Assembly (NCBI GenBank): GCA_030646695.1
Contig: JAUSLF010000043.1
Location: 1 to 64,000, forward strand
Origin: Nitrosomonadaceae bacterium
Lineage (GTDB): Bacteria > Pseudomonadota > Gammaproteobacteria > Burkholderiales > Nitrosomonadaceae
Direction: 5' to 3'
DNA length: 64,000 nucleotides
Shown here: positions 48,413-57,174 of the stretch, piece by piece
How positions within the stretch are numbered: the first letter of the stretch is position 1
How the letters are laid out: each line of letters begins with the position of its first letter
Position numbers and translations under genes: made by a program
The notes under the pieces: generated by a model
Databases searched by the model: none
Told to the model about the DNA's origin: nothing
Seen by the model: only the letters and a program-made list of their open reading frames with translations

Positions 48413-50308
48413 CAATAATTCGTTGAGTCTTTTGACGAATCCAGCCGGGTCTTCGAGCTGACCACCTTCTGCCAGCAAAGCCTGATCGAACAGAATATGG
48501 CTCCAGTCGGCGAAACGCGCCTCCTCGTATTTCAAGCGCTGTACCATCGGATGGTGCGGGTTGATTTCGAGGATGGGCTTGGTGTGGTTCACTTTCTGTC
48601 CGGCTGATTTGAGCAGGCGTTCCAGATTGCCGCCCATGTCATGGCTGTCTGCCACCAGGCAGGCAGGAGACTCGGTCAGGCGCAAGGTGACGCGCACATC
48701 CTTCACCTGCTCGCCGAGAACGCCCTTTATTTTCTCGGTAAGTTCCTTGTATTCGCCCGCTTCCTTTTCCTGCTCTTTTTTCTCCGCCTCATCTTCCAGC
48801 TTGCCCAAATCCAGGCTACCCTTGGCCACCGATTGCAGTGACTTGCCCTCGAACTCTGTCAGGTTTGCCGCCAGCCACTCGTCCACGCGCTCGGACAGCA
48901 GCAGCACTTCGATGCCTTTCTTGCGAAAAACTTCCAGGTGCGGACTGCTTCTGGCTGCCTTGAGATTATCGGCAGTCACATAGTAAATCTTCTCCTGCCC
49001 TTCTTTTATGCGCCCGGCATAATCACTCAATGACACACTCTGTTCATCGCCCTCGGCATGGGTGGAAACGAAGCGCAACAACCTGGCAATGCGTTCGCGG
49101 TTGGCGTAGTCTTCCCCCACACCTTCTTTCAGCACCTGGCCAAATTCCTGCCAGAAGGTTTTGAATTTTTCCCTGTCGCTGTCTTGCTCACTCTGGGCAA
49201 GGTCCTCGATCAGCCCCAGCACCTTCTTCACTGCACCCGCACGAATTGCCTCGATATCTTTTGATTCCTGTAGAATCTCGCGCGAAACATTCAGCGGCAA
49301 ATCATTGGAATCGATCACCCCGCGCACGAAACGCAGGTAATTCGGCAACAACTGCTTAGCATCGTCCATGATGAACACCCGCCGCACATACAGCTTGATG
49401 CCGTGCCGGTGCTCGCGATCAAACATGTCAAACGGCGCGCGCGACGGGATATAGAGCAACTGGGTATATTCCTGCTTGCCTTCTACCTTGGCATGCACAT
49501 AGGCCAGCGGCGGCTCGAAATCATGCGCCACATGTTTGTAGAATTCTTCGTACTGTTCCGGAGTGATTTCGTTCTTGGAGCGCGCCCATAAGGCACTGGC
49601 CTGATTGACGGTCTCGTCTTCGTCGGTGATGGCGTTTGCGTTTTTCTCCTTGGACCACTCTTCCTTTTTCATCACGATTGGCAAGGTGATATGGTCGGAA
49701 TACTTGCGGATGATGGTACGCAACTGCCAGCCATTGAGAAAATCATCCTCTCCGGCACGCAGGTGCAGTATGACTTCGGTGCCGCGCCCTGTTTTCTCCA
49801 CGGTCTCCAGCGTATAATCCCCCTCACCCGCAGATTCCCAGCGCACACCGTGTTCCGCGGTCAGGCCGGCGCGGCGCGTAATCAGCGTCACTTTGTCGGC
49901 GACGATGAAGGCCGAATAGAAACCGACACCGAACTGGCCAATCAGATGCGCATCCTTGGCCTGATCGCCGGTCAGTGCACTGAAGAATTCGCGTGTGCCG
50001 GATTTGGCGATGGTGCCGATATGCTCGATTACCTCCTGCCGCGACATGCCGATGCCATTGTCAGCGATGGTCAGGGTACGGGCTGCAGCATCGTAGCTGA
50101 TGCGAATTTTAAGGTCGGGGTCGGTTTCGTATAAAGCACCGTCAGCCAAGCCCTCGAAGCGCAGCTTGTCGGCAGCATCCGATGCATTGGAGATCAATTC
50201 GCGCAGAAATATTTCCTTGTTACTGTACAAGGAATGAATCATCAGCTTGAGCAATTGTTTGACTTCGGTCTGAAAACTCAGGTGCTCTTTGGTGGCGGTG
50301 TCTTGCAT
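48386..50308 (-). CDS. htpG: Molecular chaperone HtpG (Hsp90)
   Basis: The protein has about 640 residues. The ATP site includes [34 protein letters not shown] and [14 protein letters not shown]; the middle domain has [20 protein letters not shown] 50308 has AAGGAGAGAG just upstream and gives the normal start [12 protein letters not shown]; 26 upstream codons are rejected. The gene is monocistronic and convergent with the acyltransferase. Confidence 0.96.
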   Translation of the reverse strand: MQDTATKEHLSFQTEVKQLLKLMIHSLYSNKEIFLRELISNASDAADKLRFEGLADGALYETDPDLKIRISYDAAARTLTIADNGIGMSRQEVIEHIGTIAKSGTREFFSALTGDQAKDAHLIGQFGVGFYSAFIVADKVTLITRRAGLTAEHGVRWESAGEGDYTLETVEKTGRGTEVILHLRAGEDDFLNGWQLRTIIRKYSDHITLPIVMKKEEWSKEKNANAITDEDETVNQASALWARSKNEITPEQYEEFYKHVAHDFEPPLAYVHAKVEGKQEYTQLLYIPSRAPFDMFDREHRHGIKLYVRRVFIMDDAKQLLPNYLRFVRGVIDSNDLPLNVSREILQESKDIEAIRAGAVKKVLGLIEDLAQSEQDSDREKFKTFWQEFGQVLKEGVGEDYANRERIARLLRFVSTHAEGDEQSVSLSDYAGRIKEGQEKIYYVTADNLKAARSSPHLEVFRKKGIEVLLLSERVDEWLAANLTEFEGKSLQSVAKGSLDLGKLEDEAEKKEQEKEAGEYKELTEKIKGVLGEQVKDVRVTLRLTESPACLVADSHDMGGNLERLLKSAGQKVNHTKPILEINPHHPMVQRLKYEEARFADWSHILFDQALLAEGGQLEDPAGFVKRLNELLLLTSLSGK

Positions 50309-50404
50309 GGCTCTCTCCTTGAAATAATGCAGTAGGATTATGAGGGCAAACTGAGAAATTTCAAGCTGCCCATATATCGAATTCACATTTAAATTTTGCC
50401 AACC

Positions 50405-51505
50405 ATGAAAATTCTCGGTCGTTTCGCAATTGTTCTTCTGTTCTGCTGTGCCCTGCCCGCTGCTGCCCAGAATCGTGTTTTGCCCCTGGATAAAATCAAA
50501 TTGCCGCCTGGGTTCACCATCGCTCTATGGGCGGAAGCGCCCAATGCACGCGGCCTGGCGCTGGGAAAGAATGGCACGGTATTCGCCGGTTCCATGGCAG
50601 AAGGCAAGGTTTACGCGATTACCGAAAACAATGGTGCGCGCCAGGTCAGAATCATTGCCCAAGGACTCAATCTGCCGGTGGGTGTCACCTTCCGTGAGGG
50701 GGCGCTGTATGTCTCTGCGATCAACCGCATTCTGCGCTTTGATGATATCGAGCAAAAGCTCGCTCAACCCGGAAAACCAGTGGTAGTGACCGACATTTTT
50801 CCCCAGGAAAAACACCATGGCGGGAAATTCATCGCCTTCGGCCCCGATGGCCTGTTGTATGTAGCGGTCGGTGCGCCGTGCAATAGCTGCGAGGCCGATC
50901 CGGCCAACTTCGCCATGATTGCGCACATTAAACCCGATGGCAGTGGCCGTGAAATTTACGCACAAGGCGTAAGAAATTCAGGCGGCTTTGACTGGCATCC
51001 GGAAACGAAGGAATTGTGGTTTACCGATACCGGAAACGACTGGATGGGCGACAATATTCCACCCGATGAACTCAATCACGCCCCCAGAAAGGGCATGCAT
51101 TTTGGCTTTCCCTATTGTTATGGCGGCGATGTTCTCGACCCCAAATTCGGCGCCAAGCGCGACTGCAGCAAGCTCACTGCGCCCGCAGCCAAATTCGATG
51201 CGCATGTTGTACCGCTGGGGATGCGCTTCTACACCGGCAAGATGTTTCCGGGGGAATATCATAACCAGATTCTCGTTGCCGAGAATGGCTCGTGGAATCG
51301 CCGTGAAAAGGTCGGCTACCGAATTAAACTGGTCCAGCTAAAGAACAACAAGGTGGTGAAACAGCAAGTATTTGCCGAAGGCTGGCTGCAGGAAGAAAAA
51401 GCGTGGGGCAAGCCGGCCGATGTGCTGGTGATGCCAGATGGCGCGCTGCTGGTTTCGGATGACCATGCCGGGGTAATTTATCGGATCAGCTACAAGAAAC
51501 CTTAG
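50405..51505 (+). CDS. Sorbosone dehydrogenase-like beta-propeller protein
   Basis: The protein has about 366 residues. A signal peptide ([19 protein letters not shown]) precedes a six-blade propeller with [58 protein letters not shown] and [14 protein letters not shown]. It belongs to the soluble PQQ-dependent sugar/sorbosone dehydrogenase family; the cofactor and the sugar are unproven. Probably periplasmic. ATG 50405 preferred to TTG 50396. Confidence 0.85.
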   Translation: MKILGRFAIVLLFCCALPAAAQNRVLPLDKIKLPPGFTIALWAEAPNARGLALGKNGTVFAGSMAEGKVYAITENNGARQVRIIAQGLNLPVGVTFREGALYVSAINRILRFDDIEQKLAQPGKPVVVTDIFPQEKHHGGKFIAFGPDGLLYVAVGAPCNSCEADPANFAMIAHIKPDGSGREIYAQGVRNSGGFDWHPETKELWFTDTGNDWMGDNIPPDELNHAPRKGMHFGFPYCYGGDVLDPKFGAKRDCSKLTAPAAKFDAHVVPLGMRFYTGKMFPGEYHNQILVAENGSWNRREKVGYRIKLVQLKNNKVVKQQVFAEGWLQEEKAWGKPADVLVMPDGALLVSDDHAGVIYRISYKKP

Positions 51506-51618
51506 GAACTACGAGCAAGCACTCCAGGAGTAGTCGCGACCACATCTGTCAGGATGTGTCAGAACGCGAGTGTCTCAGATCGGCACGTTGCGGTCAGTCG
51601 AGATTCCAAAAAGCAGAC
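51506..51618. other. Intergenic region after the sorbosone dehydrogenase-like gene
   Basis: No gene is visible. CACATC-TGTCAG-GATGTG (51541-51558) can form a weak hairpin without a T-run. The stretch marks the border between a core gene and the accessory island. Confidence 0.3.
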
Positions 51619-51681
51619 CGTCAACGTAAAGTTGAGGGGCGCGTCGCTTTTAGTGCGCCCCTCTCGAATGCAGAGTTAAGT
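51619..51681 (-). other. attC-like site, degenerate right core
   Basis: On the minus strand ACTTAAC (51681-51675) matches RYYYAAC exactly, and GAGGGGCGC pairs with GCGCCCCTC around a 12-base loop, followed by CAACTTTACGTTGACG. The right core GTTGACG departs from GTTRRRY at its last two positions. It starts 21 bases after the stop of the Cys-rich gene. A transcription terminator is the alternative reading, but there is no T-run. Confidence 0.5.
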
Positions 51682-51701
51682 ATTTTAGGCCACATCGTAC
51701 G

Positions 51702-52058
51702 TCAGCATGGAACCTGAACCTGCCTAGAATCCCAAAGTTTGCACTTCCCGTCTGGTAACCATTCGGTACAGTACCGTTCCGTTTTATAGCATGGCGTTCT
51801 CATATACTCACCCGTGTCTGGAGTAAGCTCGCGTTCAATGATCTTTGGCGTATCAGTGCTTTTTTTGACTTCGGATGCCTCCTGTTTCGAGCCTATAGGA
51901 CCACCCTTGTCCTTACACTTATCAGGATTCATTTTGCAAGGATCAATAGGTCCGCAGTTTGGGTGGCAGGGAAGTGGCACCGGGTCAGCAGCGAAACAAT
52001 TTACCGAAAGTGCCAAAGACAGCCCTGCCATTACCACCATACGATAAATCATGTCCAT
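51702..52058 (-). CDS. Exported cysteine-rich small protein, cassette gene
   Basis: The protein has 118 residues. A signal peptide (MVVMAGLSLALSVNCFAA) is followed by a mature part with eight cysteines, among them LPCHPNCGPIDPCKMNPDKC and RYCTEWLPDGKCKLWD. AAAGGAG lies six bases before the first ATG. The start stands 24 bases after the attC right core of the neighbouring cassette. I do not recognise a family; disulphide-linked periplasmic or secreted protein is the inference. Confidence 0.65.
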   Translation of the reverse strand: MDMIYRMVVMAGLSLALSVNCFAADPVPLPCHPNCGPIDPCKMNPDKCKDKGGPIGSKQEASEVKKSTDTPKIIERELTPDTGEYMRTPCYKTERYCTEWLPDGKCKLWDSRQVQVPC

Positions 52059-52081
52059 AGCTCACTCCTTTGGTTGGTTTT

Positions 52082-52144
52082 GCATAACGTGCTTAATCAG
52101 CCGCCGCCGGCTTCTCGCCGGTCGGCTGCATTAAGGTGTTAGAT
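52082..52144 (-). other. attC-like recombination site
   Basis: On the minus strand ATCTAAC (52144-52138) matches RYYYAAC exactly and GTTATGC (52088-52082) matches GTTRRRY at six of seven positions. Between them is a near-perfect palindrome (CTTAATGCAGCCG against CGGCTGATTAAG, with CCGGC and GCCGG inside). The upstream gene reads through it: its last residues TLMQPTGEKPAAAD are encoded by the site. Confidence 0.8.
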
Positions 52145-53031
52145 GGCTGTTCTGTCTTCATACGAGAGGCCAAGAATTCCTCATGCATGTTTACTACGCG
52201 TTGGACGCGTTCGTGCAGATCGGTAAGTTTTTCCGCGACTACGTTTCCTGCCGGCCCGATAATCTTGGAAAGAAATTCACCAAGGGTGATGATCGTCAAA
52301 TGGGCTATCGTCGTTAGCACTTGTGGGCGAGGTTGGTGCCATTCGAAATCAGGTACAAAACCACCAGCCTCAGTCTCAAGGTGATACTCAAGTAGGTCTT
52401 GCCAGTTTCCGTGAATGGAATGAGACGAGCCTCCGAAGGCACCCAGATAGACCTCATCAAGCCCCACATCTTGGCCCTTCTCAAATAGATTTTTTCCCGC
52501 CCAGTTCTTGGGCGGATCAATGCGATCAAGATCGACGCCGGACTCTATGGCTGATTTCTCGATGGAAGCCAACATCCGTTTCTCGATTGGCCATGCGTTA
52601 CCGTCTCGGGCAGCGATGTTCGCGCGGACCCTGTCGCGAAGACGTTTCTCGTGCCGCATCGAATGCTCGATATATGACTGAACGATCTCGGGCCGATCGT
52701 TCTTGATGATGAACATCGTGTTCACGATGCACTCAAAAGCAAGCCGCCCAAAAATGAAGGTAGTCTCGCGCCTATGCTGACATGTTTGGTCCAGTAGAGC
52801 CGAAATAAGCTTGTATAACCGGACCAGATGCCCTACCAGTATCGCTTCATGTCTGTTCCAAGCTTTCCCCGATGGCGGGACGATATTCCCCACTATACAT
52901 ACATACGAACCAGCTTCGATCAAGAGTTCAACACTTAAGCCGACGTAGTCGTGCTCACTATTAAAGGAACGAACGACCGCCGGGTCGACTTCGACTCTTT
53001 CTACCGCTGGTACCGTGCTAGAGATTATCAA
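52093..53031 (-). CDS. DUF5677-like cassette protein
   Basis: The protein has 312 residues from a TTG start, the only in-frame start after an upstream TAA. It is largely helical, with FIFGRLAFECIVNTMFIIKN and a conserved-looking GAFGGSSHSIHGNWQDLLEY, which fits the DUF5677 pattern. The C-terminal 14 residues are encoded by attC. A GTTAGAT core (53061-53055) stands 24 bases before the start, so the cassette is complete at both ends. Function unknown; such genes turn up in cassettes and near defence genes. Confidence 0.65.
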   Translation of the reverse strand: MIISSTVPAVERVEVDPAVVRSFNSEHDYVGLSVELLIEAGSYVCIVGNIVPPSGKAWNRHEAILVGHLVRLYKLISALLDQTCQHRRETTFIFGRLAFECIVNTMFIIKNDRPEIVQSYIEHSMRHEKRLRDRVRANIAARDGNAWPIEKRMLASIEKSAIESGVDLDRIDPPKNWAGKNLFEKGQDVGLDEVYLGAFGGSSHSIHGNWQDLLEYHLETEAGGFVPDFEWHQPRPQVLTTIAHLTIITLGEFLSKIIGPAGNVVAEKLTDLHERVQRVVNMHEEFLASRMKTEQPSNTLMQPTGEKPAAAD

Positions 53032-53054
53032 GGTTGGGGAAGGTTATTACAAAC

Positions 53055-53061
53055 ATCTAAC
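53055..53061 (-). other. attC right core (cassette edge)
   Basis: The minus strand reads GTTAGAT, an exact GTTRRRY core, just before the DUF5677-like gene. The rest of the site is not recognisable to the right; the IS1182-type remnant begins within about 100 bases and may have cut it. Confidence 0.5.
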
Positions 53062-53152
53062 GAAGTTGTAGAAAAAGCGTTCCCAGCATCTTGCCGTAAT
53101 TGCGCGAGTGTATCAACATTCACCCATCATTATTCTGATGGATGAAGCAGCG

Positions 53153-53467
53153 ATGGCCCGTTATAAACACATCGACACCAGCCCCCGATTTCTCGCCGTT
53201 GACCTGCAACGGCAACTTTTACCCGGCACCTTTGAACATGCCATGAATCACCTGATCGACCACGAGCTCGATCTCTCTGGTTTCGATGCCCGCTTCTGCA
53301 ACGACGTAACGGGTGCAGCCGCTTATCCTCCCGCCATGCTCCTGAAGGTTGTCCTGTTCGCCTACTCCCAGAGCATCGTCAGCAGCCGCAACATCGAGCG
53401 AATCAAAGGGGCCGGGGTCGAATTAACCTTATTGACACCCGCGAGACTACCTGAACTGAGGGAGTAA
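53153..53467 (+). pseudogene. IS1182-type transposase, N-terminal remnant
   Basis: From ATG 53153 the frame reads MARYKHIDTSPRFLAVDLQR, then LDLSGFDARFCNDVTGAAAY and PPAMLLKVVLFAYSQ, the conserved N-terminal domain of IS1182-type transposases. Similarity ends near 53402 after NIER; about 21 unrelated codons follow to the stop. The DDE catalytic domain is missing, so the gene is dead. Confidence 0.8.
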
Positions 53468-53482
53468 AGGTGCTTGGTGAGG

Positions 53483-53595
53483 CTCTGGCAGTGTGATATT
53501 CGAAGGACGTGCCGTCTACTTTACCTCGATCCAATGGACAGAAGGTGGTTTGGACGCAACCGCCGGGGGCTGCGCTATATGGACTGGTGAATGAA
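53483..53595 (+). repeat. Left copy of a split direct repeat related to the nuoN 3' end
   Basis: Bases 53486-53514 (TGGCAGTGTGATATTCGAAG and on) match 55631-55659, and 53561-53592 (containing GCTATATGGA) match 55655-55687, the end of nuoN. About 50 extra bases separate the two parts in the left copy, between GCCG repeats. Confidence 0.65.
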
Positions 53596-53721
53596 TATTG
53601 GGGTCAGATCACCAATATCGCCCACTTGACCTCGAAATAAAACTTGGGCAAAGGCCATACGGTAGTTGATTGTGCTGAACCGTCATCTGCCATGTCATAC
53701 TCTCTTCAGTGCAAGAGCGAG

Positions 53722-53793
53722 TCAGATAGCAGGTGTCGGTTTCTTTTTAGGTTTCTTTGCTTCTTTGTTTTTCCTTTGCTGACCTTTTGCCAT
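53722..53793 (-). CDS. Tiny basic protein, MAKGQ-type
   Basis: The gene has 23 codons plus TGA. It reads MAKGQQRKNKEAKKPKKKPT and ends with PAI. AAGGAG stands seven bases before the ATG. The pattern MAKGQ-x-R-x-N-x-E-x-KKPK is that of a short, Lys-rich protein found in many proteobacteria and usually missed by gene callers. Its function is unknown; the charge suggests binding to nucleic acid or the ribosome. It lies upstream of nothing on its strand within 250 bases. Confidence 0.65.
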   Translation of the reverse strand: MAKGQQRKNKEAKKPKKKPTPAI

Positions 53794-53980
53794 GATGCTC
53801 TCCTTGTATTGATGATGTTCACATAGTAATAAGTGCAACCACTCGATAACTAGCGGTTGCTACTTGGATCGTTATTACTTTTTGCCGCCGTTGACTGCAC
53901 AGTTTTCAAGTCTGACTTGAGCCATTTTATACTTAATCCTGGTACATGGAATCAGCGTATTGGGATCAGAGGCGCTGAAT

Positions 53981-55321
53981 TTATCGCGCTTGGCTGAACT
54001 GCTCGCGCAGGTTCTTCACGGCACTGGGCTCGCCGCGAACCCGAAAGAAGGCGCCCTCACTGTCTGAGTACTCCTCCAGCACCTGACAGCTTGCGTAGAT
54101 TTTCCCGCGCAGTTGCTGTGCCGACCAGGGAAGAAAAAGCTCGGCCTCAACCAGATTCTGCTGGAAAAACGCGATGATCGTCTGGCGAAGCTTCGCGATT
54201 TCGTCAGGGTGGCGTGCACTCATCACAACGCAATCCGGATACTGTGTCCGCAAGGCCGCTGCGCGTTCAGCTTGCGCCGCTGCATCGCCGACGTGGTCGA
54301 TCTTGTTGAAGACGCGGATGCGCGGCACGACATTCGCACCGATCTCCTCAAGCACTCCATCGGTGACCTCAAGCTGGCGCTCAAACCCGGGGTCGCTTGC
54401 ATCGATGACGTGGAGCAGCAGGGATGCATCAAGCGCTTCATCCAGCGTTGACTTGAACGAGGCGACGAGTCCGTGTGGCAAATTCTTGATGAAACCGACC
54501 GTGTCACTGACGAGCACGCGTGGCACGCTCTCCGGGTGAAGGGCACGCACTGTGGTATCAAGCGTAGCGAAGAGTTTATTCGCGACCAGCACCTCGCTTC
54601 CCGTGAGAGCCCGCATCAAGGTGGACTTGCCGGCGTTTGTATAGCCGACGAGCGCCACGCCAGCGAACCCCTGGCGCTCTTGCCGCCGCGCACGCTGCGT
54701 CTTGCGCTCGACATCCATCGCGACGATTTCCTGTTGCAGTTCGGCGATACGGTCACGGATCTTGCGTCGATCCAATTCAGTGTGCGACTCACCGCCCCCC
54801 CGGCCGCCGACGCCGCTGCGCTGCCGCCCTTGCGGCCCCGCAAGCTTCGCCGCCTCGCGCAGGCGCGGTGCCATGTAGCCGAGGCGCGCGATCTCCACCT
54901 GGGCGCGCGCAGCGCGAGAGCGGGCGTTGCGATGAAAAATTTCGAGGATGACCATAGTGCGGTCCATTACCTCGCAGCCGACCTCCTTTTCCAGGTTGCG
55001 CGCCTGCGATGGTGAGATCTCGTGGTCGACCAAGATGGTATCGATATTCCGGCTATCAGGGTTAGCGGCTATTTCCTCGAACTCGGCAGGTTCGTTGTTC
55101 ACGAAGCTGCGTATTTCCTGTCGCTTGCCGGCGCCAAGGTATGCCGTTATGTCGAAGCCTGAGCGCTTCTGCACGAACGTGCGGACGACCTCATATCCCA
55201 GTGTTTTTGCGAGTTCGCGCAACTCGCTCAGCGACGCCTCGAACTCGGTATCGCTCACGCTCGGCAGTTGTACGGCCGCCACGACGGCGTACTTGGATTT
55301 CTCTTCAACTTCTCTTTGCAT
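53981..55321 (-). CDS. hflX: HflX-family ribosome-associated GTPase
   Basis: The protein has 446 residues. The HflX domain includes FVQKRSGFDITAYLGAGKRQ and DTILVDHEISPSQARNLE. The G domain has GYTNAGKSTLMRAL (G1), VSDTVGFIKNLPHGLVASFK (G3) and VFNKID (G4). HflX splits stalled ribosomes after stress. It is not beside hfq, its usual neighbour in proteobacteria, and lies in an accessory island between direct repeats, so it may be a second, acquired copy. Confidence 0.9.
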   Translation of the reverse strand: MQREVEEKSKYAVVAAVQLPSVSDTEFEASLSELRELAKTLGYEVVRTFVQKRSGFDITAYLGAGKRQEIRSFVNNEPAEFEEIAANPDSRNIDTILVDHEISPSQARNLEKEVGCEVMDRTMVILEIFHRNARSRAARAQVEIARLGYMAPRLREAAKLAGPQGRQRSGVGGRGGGESHTELDRRKIRDRIAELQQEIVAMDVERKTQRARRQERQGFAGVALVGYTNAGKSTLMRALTGSEVLVANKLFATLDTTVRALHPESVPRVLVSDTVGFIKNLPHGLVASFKSTLDEALDASLLLHVIDASDPGFERQLEVTDGVLEEIGANVVPRIRVFNKIDHVGDAAAQAERAAALRTQYPDCVVMSARHPDEIAKLRQTIIAFFQQNLVEAELFLPWSAQQLRGKIYASCQVLEEYSDSEGAFFRVRGEPSAVKNLREQFSQAR

Positions 55322-55671
55322 TAGGAGATTGTATATCTTGAGTGGGCCAATTCAGATAGTACCTGCAAATGTAATAGCCGCCGGCGCTGAGTATGCAATT
55401 TACAACCATGCTTGTTGCTGCCGGTTAAGAATTAATGGAATGGACATCCACTACCCTAAACGGCTGTTGCTGCCGGGCGTGAACGGCGGCTTTGGAGCAG
55501 AAGCTCAACTGTCTCCTCCTGGCACATTTCGGCCCCTCAAGTGCGGCTCATGACGTTGTATGTGAGATCGAGTCTGAGCTGATACCGGCTAGTCCTTGGA
55601 GGAAAACACTGCTGGTAATCGTAGGTTCCTTGGCAGTGTGATATGCGAAGGACGCGCCGCCGGATGCTACG
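55322..55671. other. Intergenic stretch with REP-like repeat and direct-repeat copy
   Basis: No gene is supported. It carries REP-like copy C (55474-55523) and the right copy of the split direct repeat (55628-55690, entering nuoN). A short plus frame reads through, without a ribosome-binding site. Confidence 0.5.
55474..55523 (+). repeat. Interspersed REP-like hairpin repeat, copy C
   Basis: The centre is GGCTTTGGAGCAGAAGCT. It shares GTCTCCTCCTGGC and about 36 of 43 positions with copy A at 2506-2557. Confidence 0.6.
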
Positions 55672-55690
55672 CTATATGGATTGTTGAATA
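55628..55690 (+). repeat. Right copy of the split direct repeat, overlapping the nuoN stop
   Basis: It matches both parts of the left copy (53483-53595) but without the extra 50 bases; the two halves are joined at GCCG. The last part encodes the final residues of NuoN on the minus strand. Confidence 0.65.
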
Positions 55691-57132
55691 GCGTAATCGC
55701 ACAGCGCCATCAGCGCCTGCGGGAAGAGGCCGAATGCAAGTACTGCCAGACCATTTGCGCTTATCAGCAGTTTGACATCACCCGGCGGCAGAATGGGTGC
55801 ATCGCTTTCAGGTTCGTCGAAATACATCAGCTTGATGATGCGCAGATAATAGAACGCACCGACCAGCGAGAATAGCACTGCCACCACCGCCAGCCATACG
55901 TAACCCGCATTCAATACCGCCTGCAACACCGACAGCTTCGCGTAAAAACCCACCAGTGGCGGAATACCGGCCAGCGAGAACATCAGCAACAAGGTAATGA
56001 ATGCATACCAGGGATTGCGCCGGTTGAGTCCTTTGAAATCGTCAATCTTTTCGGCTTCAAATCCCTCGCGTGACAACAGCATGATCATGCCGAAGATGCC
56101 CAGGGTCATCAACACATAAACCACCATGTAGAACATGGATGAGCTGTAGCCGTTGCCATCCGCGCTGACTACCCCAAGCAGCATGAAACCCATGTGCGAG
56201 ATGGTGGAATACGCCAGCATGCGCTTGATATTGGTCTGGGCAATGGCGGTAAGGTTGCCGATGATCATGGACATCACTGCCAGGATGATGAGCATTCCCT
56301 GCCAGTCCGCCGCCATCGAACCCATACCCTCCACCAGCAGGCGCATGACAAAACCGAATGCCGCCAGTTTGGGAGCTGAACCAATAAACAGTACCACTGC
56401 CGTAGGCGCACCCTGATAGACATCCGGCGCCCACATGTGAAACGGCGCTACGCTCAACTTGAAGCTGATGCCGGCAACGATGAATACCAGCCCCACTACC
56501 AGTATCGCATAATCATCAATTACGCCACCCTGGATCACTTTCTGAATCACTTCGGCGACCTGTGCAATATTGAGCACACCGGTGGCGCCGTAGACCATGG
56601 ACATGCCGTACAGCAGGAAACCGGAAGCCAGCGCCCCCAGCACGAAGTATTTCATTGCTGCCTCGGTGGCCGCCACCGAATCGCGGCGCAACGCCACCAT
56701 GGCATAGAGCGAGAGTGACAGCAGCTCCAGTCCCAGGTAGAGAGTCAGGAAATGGCTGGCGGAAATCATTACCATCATGCCCAGGGTGGCGAACAAGATC
56801 AGGCTGAAGAACTCGCCGTTGAACATGCCGCGCACCGCGATGTAGCTCCGCGAATACACCAGCACCATGGACACCGTGACATAAGTCAGCAGCTTCAGGA
56901 TGTCAGCCATGGTATCGTCCACGAACATGCCGGAAAAAGTATAAGTCACACCGGGAGCAGAGGTGGCAAAGGTAATCAGCGCGCAGCCGAACAGCGCAGC
57001 CTGCGCCAGCAGATAAGCGAGGTAAGGTCTCTTTTCGCCCGCCACCAGGTCAGCCAGTAACACCACGCACACCATTACCAGAAGGAATATCTCCGGATAG
57101 GCGGGAGCGAGATCAGGCGGCAGAAAATTCAT
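55672..57132 (-). CDS. nuoN: NADH-quinone oxidoreductase subunit N
   Basis: The protein has 486 residues and about 14 membrane segments. It is one of three antiporter-like subunits of complex [21 protein letters not shown] and [14 protein letters not shown] hold the lysines and histidine of the proton path. It ends the operon. Its last codons are duplicated about 2 kb downstream at 53.6 kb. Confidence 0.95.
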   Translation of the reverse strand: MNFLPPDLAPAYPEIFLLVMVCVVLLADLVAGEKRPYLAYLLAQAALFGCALITFATSAPGVTYTFSGMFVDDTMADILKLLTYVTVSMVLVYSRSYIAVRGMFNGEFFSLILFATLGMMVMISASHFLTLYLGLELLSLSLYAMVALRRDSVAATEAAMKYFVLGALASGFLLYGMSMVYGATGVLNIAQVAEVIQKVIQGGVIDDYAILVVGLVFIVAGISFKLSVAPFHMWAPDVYQGAPTAVVLFIGSAPKLAAFGFVMRLLVEGMGSMAADWQGMLIILAVMSMIIGNLTAIAQTNIKRMLAYSTISHMGFMLLGVVSADGNGYSSSMFYMVVYVLMTLGIFGMIMLLSREGFEAEKIDDFKGLNRRNPWYAFITLLLMFSLAGIPPLVGFYAKLSVLQAVLNAGYVWLAVVAVLFSLVGAFYYLRIIKLMYFDEPESDAPILPPGDVKLLISANGLAVLAFGLFPQALMALCDYAIQQSI

Positions 57133-57174
57133 TTATCATCCTTGAACAAAGCAAACTGCATTTCATCATTCTGG

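Larger units (their letters stand above)
53468..53980. other. Island stretch with direct repeat, tiny gene and hairpin
   Basis: It holds the left copy of a split direct repeat (53483-53595), the 23-codon ORF at 53722-53793 and an inverted repeat GCAACCACT-CGATAACT-AGCGGTTGC (53835-53860, one G-T pair). Nothing else is evident. Confidence 0.5.

Noticed and set aside
51619-51681. attC in plus orientation after the sorbosone dehydrogenase-like gene
   Set aside because: GTTAAGT would be a good right core, but the left core CGTCAAC fits poorly and the site lies 113 bases after that gene's stop; the minus reading fits the Cys-rich gene better.
53405-53640. Possible REP-associated transposase (Y1) remnant, from GGGGTC-type phrases
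   Set aside because: Only short AT-rich phrases beside GGGGTC are seen; no protein frame or terminal palindrome supports it.
53644-53826. 60-codon plus-strand frame
   Set aside because: It is the antisense of the MAKGQ-type gene; the Phe/Leu-rich stretch is the mirror of Lys codons.
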